A DNA stretch of 64,000 nt from Micropterix aruncella (Eukaryota > Arthropoda > Insecta > Lepidoptera > Micropterigidae). Shown here piece by piece: positions 61,301-64,000 of the stretch (position 1 is the stretch's first letter; each line of letters starts with the position of its first letter). Location of the stretch: assembly GCA_944548615.1 (NCBI GenBank), contig OX155951.1, forward strand, positions 21,092,648-21,156,647, given 5' to 3'. A program made the position numbers and the translations under genes. The notes beneath the pieces were generated by a model that was not told where the DNA came from, did not search any database, and saw only the letters and a program-made list of their open reading frames with translations.

Positions 61301-64000
61301 TGTAAACCCCCTGATCATCAGGATGACAACAACGAAAGAGTTGTGACAGCCGGAGAGACGGTGGACGGCGTGAAAGAACGCATCGGGTCGATGGCCTTGC
61401 AAGCCAGACCCGATTATATATAAAGCAAAAAAGAAAAAAAAGGAAATATGCCCCCAAGCGGCCTATCAGGGGGGGAGAATTCCCGCTACCCCAGTTGAAA
61501 CCCCAAACAACGACACGGCTAAAACGACACCGGACCTTGCTTGCCCTATCTGCGGGAAACAATATAAACGATTAGCATGGTTAAAAAAACACATTGCTGG
61601 GCACGATGATAGCGACGCTGCACGTCAGTGTCTTAAACCGTCGCAAGGAGTCACGGACAGAGTTGAACCTCACATGTCCCTTGACTCCACATCTGCCCGC
61701 AGTTTGTCACCCGACCGGTCTCCTCTACCCGCGCAAATCGTATCCTTCCCTCCTCTAAAATTCCCTTCACTTGCGAAAGGGGACTGGGAATTTCATAATA
61801 ATAATTTAACTTCTATTCTTGACCACTCTGTGAACCGTAATGCCCCTGCCAGCGTCCAGCTGTCGTCCTTCCAGGTGGCGGTCCATGAATACTTCTCGGG
61901 TGTTTACCCAAAATCTACCCATGTCGACCCGGTTCACAGAGAAAACGCATTTAAGGCAAAGCTCCGTAGGCAAAAGCGGCTACTTCGTCGCCAGTTACGT
62001 GAAGCCAAGAAAGCCGGGGATAAAGCCCTCTGCCACAACTTCTCGCGCGCGTACCGCTCTATACTAAAACTCATACAGAGCGTAGCAACGCAAAACGACA
62101 AGCGCAAGGCAGCATTTCTCAAATCCAAAGAGGAAGCCCGGTTCGACAAAAACCGTTTTAACTACAGCAAAACGGTTTTGTCTGCCGCCAAGGGAAAAAT
62201 CCAAATCCCGGAAGAAATGGCCACGGAATATTTTTCGACCACGTATGAGGACCCAATGCGGCTCCATAATTACAGCCCTCCGCCGGGCATTACACCTCCG
62301 CCCCTGCCTACGGTAGCTTTTACTTCTCAACCTCCATCTCTAGATGAGATTCTTAATCAAGTAAAGAGGAAGCCATCGGGCTCTACTCCGGGTCCCGATG
62401 GTATTCCCTATTTAGTATACAAAAAATGCCCCTGCCTTCTGCAATATTTAGGATCCATCTTCCGAAATATATGGAATAGCGGTGTAGTCCCACAGAATTT
62501 TGGCCGAGCGACAGTCATCTTAATTCCGAAGGTCCCAGTTTGCACCGGACCAAAGGACGCTCGGCCCATTGCTCTCACAGACACTGTGGCCAAAATCTTT
62601 TTTAGCATAGTCCACACGAGGATGAGCGAATTCATGCACCGGAATGAGTACCTTGGAGTATCAGTTCAAAAAGGCTTCATGCGCGGCGTCTCGGGCTGCC
62701 TCGAGCACAACTCTCTCCTGGCTGCTGCCATCAAGGATGCGAGACAGCACGAACGCCAAATCAATGTATGCTGGCTCGACCTAGAGAATGCCTTTGGGTC
62801 AGTCCGACACAGTCTCCTCCACTTTGCACTCCGCTGGTACAACTTCCCACCAGTCGTGCGTGACATTGTAGCCTCCTACTACAACTGTCTGACTTTCCAT
62901 GTTAAAACGCAAGAATGGACTACCCGCTCTATACCATATTCAATTGGACTATTTCAGGGCTGTTGCCTCTCCCCGACGATTTTTAATATAGTTTTTAATA
63001 TACTTCTGGAAAGCCTGACCCAGTTTGACAGGAAGTGGGGCTACCGTTTTAAAACAGACGGCCAATACACCTCGTCGTGCCTCGCTTTTGCCGACGACCT
63101 AACTTTCATCACCAGAAGCCCCAAGCAGCTTTCCCTGCTATTACAGAAAGTGGAGCTTTTCTGCGACTGGTCAGGCTGTATAAAAGTGAAGCCCTCCAAA
63201 TGTTTTTGCCTTGGACTCGCCCGCATGGGCACAAAATTTACATCCTATGACCCCAAATTGGTCTATAAGGGCTCTAATATCTCCTTTATAGACCCAAACA
63301 ATCATTTCAAATTCCTCGGCAGAAAAATCACCCATCAGGGAAAAGACGTCTCGGGCGATCATGTTATAGAGCATTTCAAAAGTTGCCTGGCGAAAATAGA
63401 TGCCTTGCTAATTTCTGGCCCTCGTAAGGCCTGGATCTATGACAATTATCTAACGTCACATTTGTCATGGCCCTTTCTTATTTACGATTTTACCAAAACC
63501 CAACTGTCCCGTCTAGATGCGCTGGTGACAGCTAGTTTAAAATCCTGGCTGTCCTTAGCCAAACCAGCTGACCCCTCGACTCTCTTCAGGTCCAAACAAA
63601 ATTTTGGGCTAGCGCTTAAACTGCCCTCTCTGCTCTACGCCAACTCCAGAATAACCAAAAATTCGATTCTGTGCAATTCCAAAGATCCGGCAATATCGAA
63701 GCACGTAATAAGTGGCCGTAGTGATTCAAATGATCTACAAGCCCGCGTAGACTTCCACAAAAAGTTCCTTACTGGAATCAGCCAGAATGGCACTGGTCTG
63801 GGGTATGGCAGTACAACCACGAGCGACGTGGACTTGAAGAAGTCTCTTTTGCGGGGAGATTACGACAGCAAGAGTATGGCTCATGCTATTGGCCTTCAAT
63901 GCCAGAATGATTGGACAACAATTGGGGACTTTTGCATTCCGCCTCCAATGCACTGGAAGGTAATGCTCTATGACTGGACGCCAGAGATGCTGAAATTTTA
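61237..64000 (+). CDS. R2-superclade retrotransposon protein, longer copy (runs off the right edge)
   Basis: Same family as 15583-18493, in plus orientation. The frame is open from 61374 and includes a C2H2 finger (CPICGKQYKRLAWLKKHIAG) at about 61545-61605. It proceeds through VQLSSFQVAVHEYFSG, GSTPGPDGIPYLVYKK, the RT core with CLAFADDLTF and on to the end of the window without a stop that I can see. The first in-frame ATG is at 61674, downstream of the finger. A separate frame from 61247 (MMGPTPVGEFHGSSVCIYCK, stop at 61423) overlaps it one frame away, so the true N-terminus may be reached by a frameshift. The endonuclease end lies outside. It is nearly identical to the copy at 15583, so it was recently mobile. 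It sits in a Piezo intron, in antisense. Confidence 0.88.

Overview
The window is nuclear DNA of an arthropod, most likely an insect. It is AT-rich, its genes have GT-AG introns, and its BMP, RNA polymerase and Piezo proteins read like insect orthologues. It holds five conserved single-copy genes. From left to right they are a gbb/60A-type BMP ligand (minus, exons 885-21365), the spliceosome factor Cwc15 (minus, 22137-28708), the UEV-fold protein Aktip/FTS (plus, 29308-30614), the RNA polymerase II second subunit Polr2B (plus, one exon, 31637-35167) and the C-terminal 1,475 residues of the mechanosensitive channel Piezo (minus, 28 exons, 35384-59630; its 5' exons lie beyond the window). All exon boundaries were set by hand from splice sites, and reading phase closes exactly for each gene.

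Between exons the window is dominated by transposable elements. The second intron of gbb is about 14.3 kb and is almost entirely mobile DNA. It contains (TA)n microsatellites hosting a long-TIR DD41D Tc1/mariner-type element with an intact transposase, a second TIR element with a decayed transposase, tandem MITEs, a pogo/Tigger remnant, a nested pair of R2-superclade (restriction-like endonuclease, HERO/NeSL-like) retrotransposons, and a hAT deletion derivative. Another intron of gbb holds a TTAA-flanked element with a hAT fragment inside it. Introns of Cwc15 and Piezo hold Jockey/CR1-like, RNase-H-type non-LTR and BEL/Pao fossils, hAT and TTAA MITEs, and a shared long-TIR MITE family. A second R2-superclade copy begins at 61237 on the plus strand inside Piezo and runs off the right edge.

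The most notable signals are: (1) the nested R2-superclade insertion, with a recurring roughly 62-bp 3' module that forms a 72-bp-arm perfect palindrome; (2) a head-to-tail tandem of the same family at the right edge; (3) a very GC-rich, phase-compatible 405-bp candidate cassette exon in Piezo; (4) the microsatellite-hosted transposon cluster; (5) a TIR element with an unassigned transposase family and clustered subterminal repeats. The five host genes have unrelated roles (BMP signalling, splicing, vesicle/AKT-linked UEV function, transcription, mechanotransduction). Their proximity looks like ordinary gene order, with a head-to-head Cwc15/Aktip pair and a convergent Polr2B/Piezo pair.
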